From Cristatella mucedo (lineage: Eukaryota > Bryozoa > Phylactolaemata > Cristatellidae): a stretch of 64,000 nucleotides of DNA. This document shows positions 1-11,461 of this stretch, in pieces (within the stretch, counting starts at the first letter, position 1; each line of letters starts with the position of its first letter). The DNA lies in NCBI GenBank assembly GCA_009760855.2, contig WPIO01000090.1, positions 372,001 through 436,000 on the forward strand, read 5' to 3'. A program made the translations under genes and the position numbers. A model generated the notes under the pieces. It was not told the DNA's origin and ran no database searches. It was given only the letters and a program-made list of their open reading frames with translations.

Positions 1-760
1 CAATTGTTCCAGCCACATGGAGCTGGCCTATTCTTTCACATAATGTTATATATTGATGGTTACACGAGTTTGTTAATTACATATTATAAAATTTAAATTG
101 CAGAAATAAAACAAACAGTTTGATACAATACTATATAGTGCTAATACTTTCTAAATGAAAAATCATTTTTGCTGTAATAATTTTAATATATTACTCGAAG
201 GTTTATTAGCTAATTTGCAGTTAATTTTTAATTTTTCAATGGACATTATTATATTTATCATCCTCTTACATCGAATGACTTATGCAGCAAGACATTTCTT
301 CATATAACAATAACGAATTTAATGGATTTCTCAGATTAACTATCATATAAACCAACATGGTGACTACTTACCTAACTTTCATCTAGTAGCTTGAAAATGA
401 GCAAATAATAGGGATTACCGGATTTACTGTAAGCAAACTGGCAGGCCCGGTTGATCTTCACTGACTCCGCAGCATCTAAATATTCACTAGATGATATAAA
501 AACACACTAGTTTGTCATTGTACATATTGGATTCATTTGGCACCGTTTTACTTGTTGTAATATAAACTTCATTTTCCGTATACCCGTGGACCCCCTAATA
601 TGCACACAATTTCATGATCCGTCAATTGAATTGGCAAATGGGGTTAGCCGTTAATGGAAACCTTAAAACCTTTAGCATTAAAACATCTCATCTTACTGTC
701 AAGCTATTACCACGTGGAAAGAAACAGAAATGAGGCTCCTCAAATGAATTGGAATAGACA
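1..760. other. AT-rich non-coding stretch
   Basis: I see no coding similarity, tandem repeat or RNA gene here. A small ORF at 764-967 ends near a donor-like GTACGT (after position 893), but its peptide is not recognised and has no supporting neighbour exon. Confidence 0.5.
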
Positions 761-1540
761 CTGATGTTGATGCACCAAACAAATCGGAAAACAAAGATGG
801 CTAGAAATCCTCTAGATAGTTATCAGCTGCATAGAGTTATTTGTCTCTCCAAACTTGGCATTAAACGATCATCAAAAAAGTCCTGGACTAACTGGTACGT
901 AAAACAATGGATTTTTTTTTATGAAATTAGAGTTTCTTGTAACTGCGTGACAGTAACAGTAAAGTAGCTGTTTTCCAACTAAAATAAAAAACAGTTGACG
1001 GCTAATTTTTGTAAATGTTTTCTAATGATGTTTATTGCGTAAAATTTGGAAAAATAGATACTTTAACTGAAAAGCATCTTTAAGGATTTTAAATATGTAA
1101 ACGGAAGTGTTTTCTACACTTCTGTTGAATGTGTCAGTGATTTTTTTACAATGATTTTATCAAATTGACCCAAAAACTAAAACTAGAATACAATTTTGCA
1201 AATATTCAGCAAGATATAAATTAAATTGACCTTGTAGCATCAACAAAAATTTACTTTCTTTTCACGCATGTCGTCAGTTTTGTGAAATAGGTCACAAAGG
1301 AAAAAATCAAACTATAAAAGAGCTAGAAGGTGAATGTGGACGATACAATACGATCATCAAATGACTTTTACAAATTCACGGATAAGTTGAAGAATCATAT
1401 GAAAATACAAGAAATTTATTTTGATAATCTTGGTGGATGTTGTTAATTCAAGGAATGGAACATAAGAGAAATATAATCATTGCAGATATCCTGGGGCTAA
1501 AGAGTCTAATAGAATATTGGTTAGAGCTAAAAAATACTAG

Positions 1541-1704
1541 TTGATTTAACAGCCTCTTTTTGTATAGCGACAGAAGAGCCTTGACTGCTATCAACACCGC
1601 TTGCAGTACTGATACAGGATCGTCCACCACAGGATTCGAACCCACGACCTCGGGGCCGAGGTCGTGAAAAGCAACCGCCTTACTTAGTGAGCCATTACGG
1701 TTCA
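1541..1704 (-). mobile_element. tRNA-derived SINE (SINE1), near full length
   Basis: Read on the - strand, the element starts with a tRNA-like head: an A-box-like TGGCTCACTAAG and, after a short inverted repeat (ACCTCGG/CCGAGGT), a perfect B box GGGTTCGAATCC. The body ends in CTATACAAAAAGAGGCTG. The same consensus recurs eight more times in this window, which marks it as a dispersed SINE and not a tRNA gene. The acceptor stem is not preserved. Confidence 0.8.
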
Positions 1705-1789
1705 ATATAAACAAGTATATATATAAGGCGATCAATTTTATGGAATGAATTCAAACTTGCAGCGAGAAAATGCATTGTAATAAAGCTGG

Positions 1790-2630
1790 TGCTACATGAT
1801 TACGAAGAAAAGAAGAGCGAAGTGATTGCTGACATTAAGCGACAAGTCTAAAGCGAAGTACAATTTAGCATGACTGTGGATTGACACGCAACCGTGAAAG
1901 GACGTCGATAGTTCGGAGTTAACATTTATGAATGGGGGATGCAACGACAATTAAGAAGGTTCTCCTGTTTGGTTCGTGCACTGCTCTCAATATGTTCGAA
2001 TCAATGGAATAGCATTTGAGTGTTTTTGAAATAAAAACGACGAGGAATTAGATGGGATCTGCTCCGGAGGTAGTCTGTAAATTTTGAAATGAAATGGATT
2101 AGCCAAATAGATGCCATTGGTGAGTACTGCTTCAGAAATGGTCTGCACATTAGATAATGTGACACAAGAGTACTGAGATGGAAAATTTAAACCTGGATGA
2201 ATGAATATATTTTATATATGAATATATTGCTCAATCTCAAAGATCCATCTGTTGCACCGTCAAAAACTACGCAAAACTTTGGAACTAAATCCGCCGTTTC
2301 GTCTATCTGGAGTCAAACGACGTAGAAGTTTCCGTTGAATGATGCTGAAAGCAGGAAATCGTATCTTTAAGATAAATTTATTGCATCGAAAGGATGAATA
2401 ACCAATCGCAGTCGAAGGACAAGACAGTTTCATATGGCTCAAGTCCGAATTCATGCTTTTTAGGAACTCTGGCCAACGTAATGAGAATCACCAAACACTG
2501 TACTAGACAATTCTATCCTTTAAACAGACATCAACGGATGCTGCAAACATTTTTTACTAAATTAAGATTGGGTTTCTCAGAAAAGTCGCTTAATGCACTC
2601 GTATTCTTGAAATGCTATTATAAGAAGTAA
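1790..2630 (+). pseudogene. hAT-superfamily transposase remnant
   Basis: Conceptual translation gives pieces of a hAT-type DDE transposase, broken by stops and frameshifts. Near 1861 the frame reads QFSMTVD, a stop, then ATVKGRR, a stop, then FGVNIYEW, which resembles the first catalytic-D strand and the following beta strand of hAT enzymes. At 2394-2630 a second open piece ends in FSEKSLNALVFLKCYYKK and a stop, like the C-terminal hAT dimerisation region (R-L-x-D-K-S-L-x-x-L-x-F-L). The middle is too decayed to follow and no terminal inverted repeats were identified. The family assignment rests on motif recognition only; the copy cannot be functional. Confidence 0.5.
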
Positions 2631-2814
2631 AAATGTATTAATGTGTAACTTATCCCTAAATATCCATGGTAAAACGGTCTTAATCACAAAATAAACTATT
2701 GACTGTAAAATTAGATTAAATATTAAAAAACCCCGGTTGCAGTTGCTTTGCTTAAAGATTTTTTGAAAATAGAAAACGATTACCAGTCATTTTTAAAAGG
2801 ATTGGTTTTCACAA

Positions 2815-3100
2815 ATTTCTTACGCAACGACAAATACTCACCTACTGCCGAATATGGCACATCTTTTCCAGCGGTCCTGAGCTGCTACTTCCATGCTACT
2901 CACTACCTCAACTGCTCTCCTGACTCTGCTATGCTTCCCACTTTCTCTTTGTTGCGTGAGACGAAGTCTGTTGGCTACCGAATGCGTACCGAAAGCCGCT
3001 TAGGCTGTGAGTGCGCTATACAAAACTCACCTGCGTAACACCCACATGGTCTTTATGAATTTTTGGAGTTACTGACGGAGATACATTACATTACATTACA
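2815..3100 (+). mobile_element. LINE family B, 3' end fragment
   Basis: This is a 5'-truncated copy of the C-terminal and 3' UTR part of LINE family B. It shares the peptides TEYGTSF/ADYGTSF, LNCSPDSAMLPTFSLLRE and GYRMRTESRLG with the copies at 14041, 50650 and 61471. It ends after GGAGTTACTGACGGAGA with a short (ACATT)n tail near 3100. Truncation starts at the same base as the copy at 7958. Confidence 0.8.
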
Positions 3101-3482
3101 AACCCTACTAAGGAATTTGTTTTATCTTCTAGCTCATTACGATTCTCTTCAGCAGTCACGCCCGGACTATCCCAGGAAGAATCTAAAACCAGTTCATTAT
3201 CTGTTTCTCAAATCCAAAATGAGTTCCTGAGTATTAAGGCATCAACAACCAGGAACGAGCTAATCTGTGAAATCGCACCCAGCGAAACAAGTACTATGGA
3301 ATTTTATTGTACTCAGTGCCTGATTTGACACTATGAGTTCACGTTTGAGGTAAGTAGATCTGTCGATGTTAACTTTGCCAAATAAATTGCCATCGCCAGT
3401 GAGTTTTTTCTTAGATTAAACTCTTTCTGAGCTTCAATTAAAAATCCACACCTAAGATTCTGCAGAAAATAAGGATCTTATT

Positions 3483-3920
3483 TTGGAAAAACTCGAATCT
3501 GACATAATGCCCTTGCAAAATTTTAGATTGCTGTACTACGAGAGCGAAACAGTCATTTCTGGCCACTTGCCTATTTTGGTAGAACATTTTAAGGAATTTG
3601 ACTGCATTCAAAAAAGATTCCAGGATCCAAAGATGAAATTCAAAGGCGACTCTTGTGACCTCCACTCTCTTAAGATTGAAGTTCCAAGACTTCGAGCAGA
3701 CATTTGCCAAGAATCACTGTTAGATGCTAAAAGGATAGGTGAAATGTGGGGAGTTGAAGGTGAACAAAAAATTCGTCGAAGGACACGCATGCCAAGAGAA
3801 ACCTCTATAGATATTGACGCCACTGCAGTCGAGGAGATTTTAAGAAGAATAATGAACGACAGCCTAAACTATCATCGGCAAGTAATTAAAATCACATTTT
3901 TCCCATCAAAGAAATAAATG
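3483..3920 (+). pseudogene. ZMYM1/hAT-like transposase fragment
   Basis: A 144-codon open frame starts with a non-ATG codon and stops at TAA 3918-3920. The central and C-terminal peptide, with LRADICQESLLDAKRIGEMW, RRRTRMPRE and an acidic helix ending in IMNDSLNYHRQ, resembles the helical region upstream of the hAT C-terminal domain in ZMYM1-like domesticated and mobile transposases. No zinc finger or catalytic triad is visible. It probably derives from a transposon unrelated to the 1790-2630 copy, because the order of domains does not join. It could instead be an exon of a host gene derived from such a transposase; splice sites were not evident. Confidence 0.4.
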
Positions 3921-4008
3921 CTTACTTTAGTTTCTTTTTAAAAGTTGAACAGCGTGAGCTCTCTTGACTAGACCAAACTCTACCAGCAATGTATAGATTC
4001 GACGAAGA

Positions 4009-4875
4009 CAGAGCCACCAGAGACGCCGGTGGAGCCAGCAGAGGCGGTGGTATAACCCGCAGAGACGGCGTACACGAGCGAGGGGGAGGCATCCGGAAGA
4101 GAGACGACAGCGTTCGGCGGGGAGGCAGCAGCATCGGGCGGGGAGAAGGCAGCGTCCGCCGACGAGACGGCAGCGTCTGCTATAGAGGTGTGCGACGGAT
4201 GGTAAAGCACTGGCAGAGAGGGAGACGGCACCGGTGGCCAGCGAGTCGGCGCTAATGGCCTCGGAGGTGATGGCGGCATTGAGCGAAGTCAGCGTTGGGG
4301 GAAGTGTGCGAGCGCCAGCTAAGGTGGCGGGCGAGACGCTCGCCGAGAAAGCACATGAGATGGTTGCCGAGCTGTCAGAGGCAAAGACCGAGGAGTGGCA
4401 GCAACAGATGGTGGTGCCCATTGTGTCCACCTCGGTTTCCGAACTGCTGGTGGCGGAGACGCGAAATTGGCCAGCAGAAGACGTGAGCGAGACGCCGGTC
4501 GAGGAGGCGAAACAGGTGTGAGCCGAGAGACCGAATGCAATGGCGCAGGAGCGGACGACGGAGCTGCTGAAGGTAGTCTTACAGGAGCCGAGGCTCGAGG
4601 CATCTGCCTCACGGGCGACGTTGGAGACGAAACCGTTTGAAGTCCAGAAGACAGAAGCGGCCGGCGTTAGGGCGAATGCCCGGAAGTCCCGTGCAGTGGC
4701 AGAGATTGGTCCGGCATTGGAGACTGGTGAAGCGGTGGAAATATGCATGGCTCGGCGATGCCGCAAAGCTCTTGCCATGCATAGCCGGCAAGCTAGCAAA
4801 GTCCGTGCTTTCACTGAACAAACCCTAGATGAGAATGCAGTTCAGGGCGGCATTTTTTTTCGCTGTTGTAAGTTT
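4009..4875 (+). pseudogene. Decayed Glu/Ala-rich repeat ORF in a GC-rich island
   Basis: The + strand has an almost continuous Glu/Ala/Val-rich reading. The heptad block at 4011-4199 is followed by an ORF at 4234-4521 (ETLAEKAHEMVAELSEAK, SETPVEEAKQV) and, after one in-frame TGA at 4519-4521, by another at 4540-4881. The peptide ETPVE occurs both near 4020 and near 4495, suggesting that the whole stretch grew from one repeat. A frame change lies between 4200 and 4234. On the opposite strand a 295-codon Ser/Ala/Cys-rich frame (3927-4814) is fully open, so either strand could have been coding. I do not recognise a family. GC content and CpG density are clearly above the flanks. Confidence 0.3.
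4011..4200. repeat. Degenerate 21-bp tandem repeat
   Basis: Blocks of 21 bases line up from 4011 with a shared core GAGACGGCAGCGT; the best units are 4095-4115, 4116-4136, 4137-4157 and 4158-4178. Because 21 is a multiple of three, each frame encodes heptads. In the frame starting at 4011 they read x-x-x-E-T-A-A/P, for example GGEAAAS, GGEKAAS and ADETAAS; in the next frame R-x-x-G-S-V-R. On the - strand they read DAAxSPP. Confidence 0.75.
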
Positions 4876-5229
4876 TTATAAAACGAAATAAAACGAAATT
4901 GTATCTTGCTGCTAATGCTGTCAGTACCACACCAGCAACCAAATGCATACGTAACAGCATAATTTATGTTTAACAGCAGCCGTTGCCAGAGGAATAGTTC
5001 ATTTTATTTTGCGATTTATCGCCCTCATAGGAACGCTTTCGGGCTTCACAGGAGATAAACAGCAGCGTAAACGTTTTTGTATAGGAGCGGCAGCTAGGCA
5101 ACTTACTATGACGGCAGCACATTGTCATCAGCCAGACGTTTCCATAGCATTACAAATTGTATTTTTGAGTGCCCTGCAAGTGAATATTTTTGGTGCTTCA
5201 AGATCCACGGTAGCGAGCTGCTAGCTTCG

Positions 5230-5378
5230 ATGGCGTTGAATAGCAAAACGCTTTCAATGCAAAGGAATATCCGTTTCGAAATGCTGTTTCCTGACCCTTA
5301 CGAAGAAGTGCAGGTAAAACTTTCTCAGCGATACGAGATGGGACAAATACTTGGAGGAGGAGGGCGTGGAACCGTCTG
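5230..5378 (+). CDS. CMGC-type protein kinase, exon 1 (glycine loop)
   Basis: First coding exon of a eukaryotic Ser/Thr protein kinase of the CMGC (CDK/MAPK) group. I chose ATG 5230 (context GCTTCGATGG); the frame stays open upstream to 5122 without another ATG. After about 30 residues come SQRYEMGQILGGGGRGTV, the nucleotide-binding glycine loop GxGxxGxV, and then W. The exon ends at TCTG before a strong donor GTAAGT (5379-5384), in phase 2 (TG). The acceptor at 10295 supplies the missing G, giving TVW-QARDRE, the usual beta-2 strand after the loop. The intron is 4.9 kb and contains a LINE A fragment, a (GA)n tract and a family B fragment. Expression and the exact start are inferred. Confidence 0.7.
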
Positions 5379-5439
5379 GTAAGTTTGAGGTATGCAGAGT
5401 TTGTCTTAAGCTGGTTAAAAATGCATTGGGCATCCTTAG

Positions 5440-5890
5440 TTAGTTGAACGTTTGCATTAAATGAACGAGTGAATGGGAATACTGGGAGCCAGTACAGGTC
5501 AAGGAGAAGCTTTGTGAGGTGGCAGTTGTGACGCTAACGACGGACACGCCTAGCTGCAGAGTTTTGCACCAGCTGTAAGCGCCTGAGTGCACAGGCCAGT
5601 GGACCAGCAAGCAGTAAGTTACGAGGTTACGAGAAGAGATGTCACAGATGAAAGGCATTATTAATATGTGGTCTTAAATAAGCCAAATTTAAGAAATGTT
5701 ACGCAACTGAAAGTAGGCAGACGTGACTGAGGAGTTGATGTGACAGTATAGTGAAAGATCACTTTGAAACAGGACGCATAGATTTCGTGCAAATTCAACA
5801 GAAGATATCCTGGCAGAGCAGATTTGCAATGTTGGGTTTTTGCCGATTTCAGAATCACACACTTGGTTCTCCTCTAATAAGTAAGTGATC
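5440..5890 (-). mobile_element. LINE family A fragment in kinase intron 1
   Basis: An old - strand piece of the region after the RT domain. The - strand peptide SWCKTLQLGVSVVSV matches WCKTLQLGLSVVSV in copies at 19123 and 52136, and the distal part matches the sequence around 19560-19680. No 3' tail is present. Confidence 0.7.
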
Positions 5891-6060
5891 AAAAGTGTAG
5901 TTGATTACCGCATGGGTGTGCTCATTTATTTGAAGGATGATCGCGAATGGAAGAGACAATTAGAGGCAGAAGTCAATCAATAGATTTTAAACGAACAATT
6001 CTTGATTGGGATAGTGATCTTCCAACTTTAGAGACAGCATGAGGTTCTTCAATGCTATTC

Positions 6061-6402
<342 letters not shown>

Positions 6403-6429
6403 CGGAGAGAAAGAGAGAGCGAGAGAGAA

Positions 6430-7630
6430 TGTAAAGATATAGGGAGACTAGACTAGAGCCAAGCACTAAGATACAACACGCTTTATCAGATCTTCCGATG
6501 ACCAAGAGCAATTCAAATCTAAATTTTTACAGCTCTAACCCATGTTGGACCTAACCAGGTTTGTCTCAAAATAACGCCCATATCCTCAAGGCCCTCCGAC
6601 AAAAGTCGTGTGGTCAATTCAGTCAAACACAGCTGTAAGATTCAATGAAGCCAAGGGATCAGCCTTCTTTAAAAAATCCAGCATCATTATAAACCAAAAG
6701 GAGAGTAAATGAAGTGAAGTGATCGAGTTCGTAATTCAGTCTTTCATTAGAAAGTAAGGACAGTGCTCTAATAGGTCACATTAATGACGAAACTATATTT
6801 GCTGGACATAAAAAACGGGAGCTTTGCCCCCCTCATCGTGGGAGACGTTTCGAGTTGCTTTAAACACGATGAGCCGATACGTATTGCATAACTTTCTGTG
6901 CGGAAGTGGTCAGATACGCCTAAAATATTTGTTACCTTTATTGAGCTAACAGCGCATTCTATTGAAAGCGGCCTAATTTCACTTGCATATTGTTGCTCTT
7001 GATACTTTTGTAGACTAAAGTTCTCGTCAAAAATTAAGCAATAAAACACAAAATGCCGAAGCGGACTCACCAAGACGCATATTTTCGCTGGTGCCTACAG
7101 CGCTCCCGAAAAGCAGCCGTCCGGCCTTCCGCCGGCGCCACGACAGCCCCCCTCTGTAGGCCGCCACTCGCGTTAATATACTCTTCCTCATAACCCGGCA
7201 TGGTACATAATCCAGCGCCAGCTCCGTAAATTCGCAAGGCTATAGGCATAGCTTGGTTATAAGCTGACCACAGTGAATAATATGACCATAAACTCCACCG
7301 GCCTACATGCTTATAGCACCACAATAAATCAATCACAACTTTGATGGGTAGATTAACTGATCAATGCATATTTACAACCAAATTTGGGAATATTGATTGG
7401 AACAATGTGGTATGGTTTTTATCGATGCATACTCATGAAGTCTGTTAAGGTGACATTTTGTATGAATAAAGAATAGCTGCCCACTTTATAACTTGTGGTG
7501 GCACAATAAGTACATTATGTTTTCAAACTTATACACCGCGATATTTGAGCGTATTTACGGGGACCCGGCTCCCAGAGGACCTGTGTGTTGCAAAAACTCC
7601 GTAACGCCGCGAATAATAGTCACACATACC
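6430..7630. other. Unassigned intronic sequence
   Basis: No coding similarity is recognised. A GC-richer patch at 7080-7160 carries a short - strand ORF (7067-7336) without family signature. No tandem repeat is seen. Confidence 0.4.
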
Positions 7631-7633
7631 TCG

Positions 7634-7840
7634 TTATAAGCTCAATCTTCTCCTTTTGGTCAATAAACCAACACCACGATCAGAGATAGATTTCTTTTCA
7701 CTACTTGGTGACGAAGAAAGACATAAGTGAGGTCTGGCCAGGCTGAAGTGCATGTGTTTCTTCGGACGCTTGGGCTTCGTCGTCGGCGTTTCGACACCAA
7801 CCGCCAAAGTTTTCTTTGCAAACTTCGTGTACGGCGCCAT
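7634..7840 (-). CDS. Small basic ORF of unknown function
   Basis: A 68-codon - strand frame starts at an ATG (7840-7838). It is rich in Lys, Arg and Ser (KPKRPKKH near residue 22, TKRRRLSL at the C-terminus) and has no recognised domain. An overlapping - strand frame (7704-7973) ends in GQTSLMSFFVTK, which fits the PCNA-interacting PIP-box pattern Q-x-x-L-x-x-F-F just before its stop. Because two frames overlap and neither shows splice support, this may be non-coding. Confidence 0.2.
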   Translation of the reverse strand: MAPYTKFAKKTLAVGVETPTTKPKRPKKHMHFSLARPHLCLSSSPSSEKKSISDRGVGLLTKRRRLSL

Positions 7841-7957
7841 GAGCGGATGCGAAAACTGTGTTGGCGCTCTCAGTTTTAAACTTGACAGGTATAAGTGGGC
7901 GTGAGTTTTTTATGGTTTTTATACGATTTTCTAGAAAATAGTGAATTCTATTCACTT

Positions 7958-8240
7958 TCTTACGCAACGACAACTACTCTCCTACTGCCGACTATGGCAC
8001 ATCTTTTTCAGCAGTCCTGAGCTGCTACTTACATGCTACTCACTAACTCAACTTCTCTCCTGACTCAGCTATGCCTCCCAACTTTCTCTTTGTTGCTTGA
8101 GACGAAGTCTGTTGGCTACCGAATGCGTACCGAAAGCCACTTAGGCTGTGAGTGCGCTATACAAATCTCTCCTGTGTAACACCCACATGGTCTTTATGAT
8201 TTTGTAGAGTTACAGACGAAGATACATTAACATTGACTTT
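7958..8240 (+). mobile_element. LINE family B, 3' end fragment
   Basis: Starts at TTCTTACGCAACGAC, the same truncation point as the copy at 2815, and ends at GAAGATACATTAACATT. Coding capacity is lost through small changes. Confidence 0.8.
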
Positions 8241-8589
8241 GAGCATGTGGCCTTTGCGGGACCCGGGACCACACTGATAGGTTCGATTGCTATATTGCAG
8301 AAAAATATAAAATGCTTACATATTTTGTCACTGGTATTTATAGCTGTATCCAAAGAGCATTACATTTTGCTGATACGGCTTCAATAACAGCTCAGTAACG
8401 TTGTAATTACATTAGAAAAGCAAGCGAAAATTGTAAAATGTAGTTACCCAAGATTAAATCAAGTACAGGAAAATGGTCGGACCCTAGCTAGTAGTTCAAA
8501 ATATTATAGCTAACACAAGCTTGACCGCGGATTTGTTTTTCGAAAAAATAGATGCAACATATTTGTATGGCGCTCTATGAGTAGTTCAC

Positions 8590-8660
8590 ATCTAGTCAGG
8601 TGCTTTTTTATATACCCCAGGGCTCAAATCCAACACCTCTGTCATCGAATACATTTAATT
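8590..8660 (-). mobile_element. Possible SINE2 fragment
   Basis: On the - strand a B-box-like GGATTTGAGCCCT is followed by GGTATATAAAAAAGCACCTGA, resembling the B box and tail junction of SINE2 at 44300-44330. Short and diverged. Confidence 0.3.
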
Positions 8661-8734
8661 TGTCCTCGGTCGAGACAAGAATCTAAACCTCTGATACAAG
8701 CAAGTGCGGCAATAAGTCGAAATAATTTCAGCGG

Positions 8735-8865
8735 TTGCTCATCAAGCCCGAGGTCCCGAGATGAAGAGTTCAAATCCTTTGGTGGCCTATCTTTTGTTGC
8801 TCTTGCAAGTGTTAGTGATAGCCTTTAACAGTCTTCTCTTTTGCTATTATAAAAACGTAGGCTAG
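8735..8865 (+). mobile_element. SINE1 copy, diverged
   Basis: Contains the B-box relic GAGTTCAAATCCTTTGGTGG and the body GCAAGTGTTAGTGATAGCC followed by CTTCTCTTTTGCTATTATAA, colinear with the SINE1 consensus. Confidence 0.6.
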
Positions 8866-9189
8866 TTAGTCATCTGGTATTTCCCCCTACAGAATAGGCT
8901 TTCATGATCGAATAATCTGAGAAAATTTGAGAATCTAATCAGTGACACTAATGACCATTAAATACTCATGGAACTGAAAGGCCTATTTATATTCGTCAGT
9001 GAGTAGAAAGAACTCAAGATGATTGGTAATGTGCACATAATAACAGGCTACCAAGTTAGAGATTCGATATTTACATTAGCTAGCATTTTAAAACTGCTTA
9101 TGCTATATACAGCAATGTTCTTAATAGTGATAACATTTCGAAACAAGATATCTAAAATTTAAGAATGATTGCGGCAACTGAGAAGCGCA

Positions 9190-10020
9190 GGAGAAAATAT
9201 TAATCTTGGTAGAATCAATAACAGAGAAAGAGCAACTTTTCGCACACAAAATCGGAATAGGATAAATAAATCTTGAGACAAAATTAGATTTGGTACCTTG
9301 AGGGGACGCTATCTGTCATTGTCACATCTGTCACATACTGTCACTATTGACAGCATGTAGTTTAATGAAATTAAAACTTAAGACTGAAGAGACTGCTGTG
9401 AAGATACTGCAAATGGCTTGAAATAGAAAGTTGAGCGTGTAATAGTGGTGACTTCACCACCAGGTTTGATCGCTCTAGAGTTATGCAAGAAGGAGAAGCA
9501 TGTTCGGGCTTCATCTTTATTGGTGTTGTGGTTAACTGATGTCAGCAAGGTCTTGGCCAAGGCGAACGGGTCCAATTCTTTATAAGCACTTGCTGCACTA
9601 ATCATTAGGGTTTTATTGCACACTAATCAAGGATTTCAAATAAAAGCTGTAAGAAGGGCTGCCGGAATTATAAGCAGACTGACAGGACTAAGATGGAGAG
9701 ATTTACAGCATTGCATGACATGATCAGGTCGATGCCACACTGCGGCCGGTTATCCAAACGAGACTGGCCTACGGTTCCAGCCCCCCCAGCCAAGTATGCT
9801 AGGCATAGCTTTTACTTGTAATTATACAATTCGCAGACCTTACCAACATTAACACGTAGAGGAATTCATATAAATAGTTCACTGATTTAAAGAACGATAA
9901 ATGGTAAGCACGATTATAGCCGATAGGCAGGTCACTAGCAATAGAAGATTCAAATGCCACTGCTATTGGCCTAGCTGACCCAGCAATAAATAGCAACCTT
10001 TAAGATATCCATAGCCACGT
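9190..10020 (-). mobile_element. LINE family A, 5'/endonuclease region, old copy
   Basis: Colinear with 21390-22180 of the near-complete element. Shared landmarks include CTGCAAATGGCTTGAA (9407-9422 against 21536-21551), a remnant of the conserved stretch before the AP-endonuclease GGG loop, and the ATCCATAGCCACGT end near 10020 against GTCCATAGGCACGT near 22175. Many stops; no function. Confidence 0.65.
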
Positions 10021-10294
10021 CATTGTATCGATTTACTTAAAAGATGTTTAAAAAACTTTTCATTTTTGTAAGAGAATTCTGAAAAAAAATTAAATGTGCT
10101 AATAGTTTTTGGTGCTGCGAAGTGAGAGGGAGAAGTATAATCAGGATTAACTAACAGCTGGTTGTAACCGCAAGACCAGCATCTCGGAATAGACCAGAAG
10201 TAAAATCATATGCAAATACAGCAACCAAATACTAGCTTAGGCTCAAATCCTCTAATCTCATTTGACTTTGCTTGGCAAATTTTTAAAATTTCAG

Positions 10295-10424
10295 GCAGGC
10301 TCGTGACCGAGAGTCTGAGGAAACTACAGCTATTAAGGTAATTCCATTTATCAACGTTTGTCCTAAATCGGGACTTCATGCACTGAGAGAGATCAAGTTT
10401 TTGACACTTCTTAGACATGAAAAC
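10295..10424 (+). CDS. CMGC-type protein kinase, exon 2 (AIK lysine and alpha-C helix)
   Basis: Acceptor AAAATTTCAG precedes the exon, whose first G completes the split TGG codon from exon 1. The peptide QARDRESEETTAIKVIPF contains the ATP-anchoring lysine (AIK). It is followed by LHALREIKFLTLLRHEN, a CDK-like alpha-C helix with the salt-bridge glutamate in LREI and the invariant-type RHEN end. ALREI with HEN is typical of the CDK/MAPK group. The donor AAC/GTAAGT leaves phase 0; a second donor, GTATGT, begins at 10429 and would leave phase 1. The next certain exon lies 27.6 kb downstream, so intron 2 is exceptionally large and repeat-filled. Confidence 0.8.
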
Positions 10425-11461
10425 GTAAGTATGTGGATTGCTGTTATGATTGAGCATAAATAGCTGTTGACCATTTCTATTGTATCCCATATATTTTCAT
10501 AATAAAGGACAGAGGCAGATCTGCACAAAATCTACACTGGGCTTTATCCTAACCAGCTGAAGTCGTTTTCTAGCCTTTGAGAAATAAATTTGAGCAAACA
10601 AGACTACTTGTTAACCGACGCGTATTCATTAAATGAAGTTTTCTGTCAGAAGAAGGAAGACACAAAAAGTCTATGCAAATTGTCTTCTAGGTAATTTGAA
10701 ACTCATGCCATCATAAAAGACGATTATTAGGCCGCTCCTGGTTTAAGAAAGAGGGGGTGTAATCTACGGATCCAGACATGTAATCTGTGAACAAGCACTG
10801 ATGTGCTTCATACAAATATGTCAATACGATAGACCAGATAAAACACATAACATTGGAACTGCACAAAAATAAGAGAGAGATTGTTGGAAGTGTCCAACCA
10901 GATAACAACATCCATAAGAGTAATGTTGGCTGGATAACAAAGTTTAGCTATCTGAATATCTAGGTTTTATAAAAAAAACCAGTTATGAGGATAATCCTTG
11001 CTTGCAACATGTACGCGACTAATTACGGTAATTACCTCGTTATTTAGCCTTATTTTACGATATTTATAAAATGGAAAAGTGATCCAGTGTTGAAGTAAGA
11101 TTTACAAGTTATCCTCCTGGCATGTAGGTTGCAAGCAACCATCCTGATACAAAGCTATAGTGTAAATAGTTAATAAGCACTGAATGTTTCGATAAAAATG
11201 TTTACAGCTCATAAAGTTTAATGAAAAATCATACATTTTTTTCTATTATTTCACGGTCAGGAATGCAAATGTGAATGTTGCCTTTGAAGTTGGATGACTA
11301 TTGGCTTGTGCCAGTCAGTCAGAATTAACGGTTTATTATACAAGAACAAGTTCCTGATTTATGGCATTCCGTTTTCTGAGCTTGGTTTTGGCCTAACTCT
11401 CATTTGGCTACTGTATACTATTTCCTATTACTACTGCAGCCTGTTAAAGTCAGAACTAAAT

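Noticed and set aside
1620-1704. Possible tRNA gene with a perfect B box
   Set aside because: The same sequence recurs about nine times with a non-tRNA body and no acceptor stem; it is a SINE head.
3927-4814. 295-codon antisense ORF as a definite gene
   Set aside because: It overlaps a repeat that keeps most frames open, has no recognised domain, and the + strand reading is equally plausible; kept only as an alternative.
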